A DNA stretch of 64,000 bases from assembly GCF_040045035.1 (NCBI RefSeq), contig NZ_JBDZDS010000001.1, positions 820,981-884,980 on the forward strand, written 5' to 3'. A model generated the notes under the pieces. The model ran no database searches. It was not told where the DNA came from and was given only the letters and a program-made list of their open reading frames with translations. The DNA is from Pseudaminobacter sp040045035. GTDB taxonomy: Bacteria; Pseudomonadota; Alphaproteobacteria; Rhizobiales; Rhizobiaceae. How positions within the stretch are numbered: the stretch's first letter is position 1; every line of letters starts with the position of its first letter. Made by a program: the position numbers and the translations under genes. Shown piece after piece: positions 63,738 through 64,000 of the stretch.

Positions 63738-63974
63738 ATGCGCGGCTTTGGCGGCTTCCATCGCTTCGGCGGCTTCCATGGTATGCACGGATTCCGCAGT
63801 TTCCACGGCTTCCGTGATGGCCGCTTCTTCCACCGTCGTTTCTTCAACGGCAGCGGCAACGCGTTCTTCTTCGGTCGAGGCCTGCCGTTGTTGTATTACT
63901 GCAACCCCTACTATGCCACCGGCTACTACGGCTACTACGGCGCCTGCTATCCGGGATATTATCCGGGGTATTAA
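63738..63974 (+). pseudogene. C-terminal fragment of a secreted Gly/Phe/His-rich protein
   Basis: 78 codons from ATG 63738, rich in GGFH and FHGF units and ending in a Tyr-rich tail (YYATGYYGYYGACYPGYYPGY region). It resembles the C-terminal half of the secreted protein at 29.5 kb, but no signal peptide is in frame: the frame is open only from a TGA at 63711, and the PKS-like relic abuts it. It is therefore probably a 5'-truncated copy. An intact short protein is less likely. Confidence 0.5.
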
Positions 63975-64000
63975 TTGCGCCGGATAAGGTCGGCCGCACC

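Overview
The window (about 63% GC by eye, dense genes, GTG/TTG starts and ATGA overlaps) looks like chromosomal DNA of a Hyphomicrobiales alphaproteobacterium, most likely a Mesorhizobium/Phyllobacteriaceae-type soil or root-associated bacterium. The grounds are: an ndvB-ndvA pair for cyclic beta-1,2-glucan, an ATPase zeta-subunit homologue (DUF1476) found almost only in alphaproteobacteria, EcfG-type general-stress promoters (GGAAC-N16/17-CGTT), many ABC importers, and short palindromic intergenic repeats of rhizobial style. No rRNA, tRNA, CRISPR array, intact insertion sequence or phage gene was seen.

Layout. 1-7.3 kb: the 3' part of ndvB, then ndvA, a lone ccmC and a stand-alone Lrp-type ligand-binding domain. 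7.5-15.6 kb: an anthranilate (2-aminobenzoate) catabolic operon via CoA thioesters (monooxygenase/reductase, SDR, MarR regulator, enoyl-CoA hydratase, acyl-CoA dehydrogenase, CoA ligase), with a divergent kynurenine-formamidase-like hydrolase that could feed it from tryptophan. 15.8-17 kb: a cation/proton antiporter. 17.2-24.9 kb: a carbohydrate ABC importer with a Gfo/Idh/MocA dehydrogenase and a TIM-barrel isomerase/epimerase, divergent from a LacI regulator, with two matching operator palindromes between them. 25-30.8 kb: an M20 amidohydrolase, a TRIC-type channel gene broken by one in-frame TAG, a membrane protein, a rhodanese, and two stress-type genes (a His-rich metal-binding protein and a Gly/His-repeat secreted protein), each preceded by an exact EcfG promoter match; then a decayed stretch.

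30.8-42.6 kb is the most intriguing block. An AraC regulator is divergent from acetaldehyde dehydrogenase and 4-hydroxy-2-oxovalerate aldolase genes, followed by a complete branched-chain-type amino-acid ABC importer, a PLP aminotransferase, an RraA-type aldolase/decarboxylase, a 2-oxo-4-enoate hydratase and an atypical SDR. There is no ring-cleavage dioxygenase, so these lower meta-pathway enzymes may serve an imported unsaturated or hydroxylated amino acid that is transaminated, hydrated and cleaved to pyruvate and acetyl-CoA. The substrate is inference.

42.6-52.7 kb: an AI-2E/PerM permease, a sulfatase with its formylglycine-generating enzyme, an outer-membrane beta-barrel, a second sulfatase, and a secreted metallophosphoesterase with two small membrane proteins. 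53-64 kb: MarC, a terminally divergent zeta-subunit paralogue, an Rrf2 regulator with a divergent epoxide-hydrolase-like enzyme sharing a palindromic operator, a Tim44-domain protein, an SDR relic, an MFS transporter, a small secreted protein with an EcfG-like promoter, a MacAB-type efflux operon, and a terminal patchwork of gene relics (type III polyketide synthase-like and MFS pieces) next to a fragment of a Gly-rich protein resembling the one at 29.5 kb.
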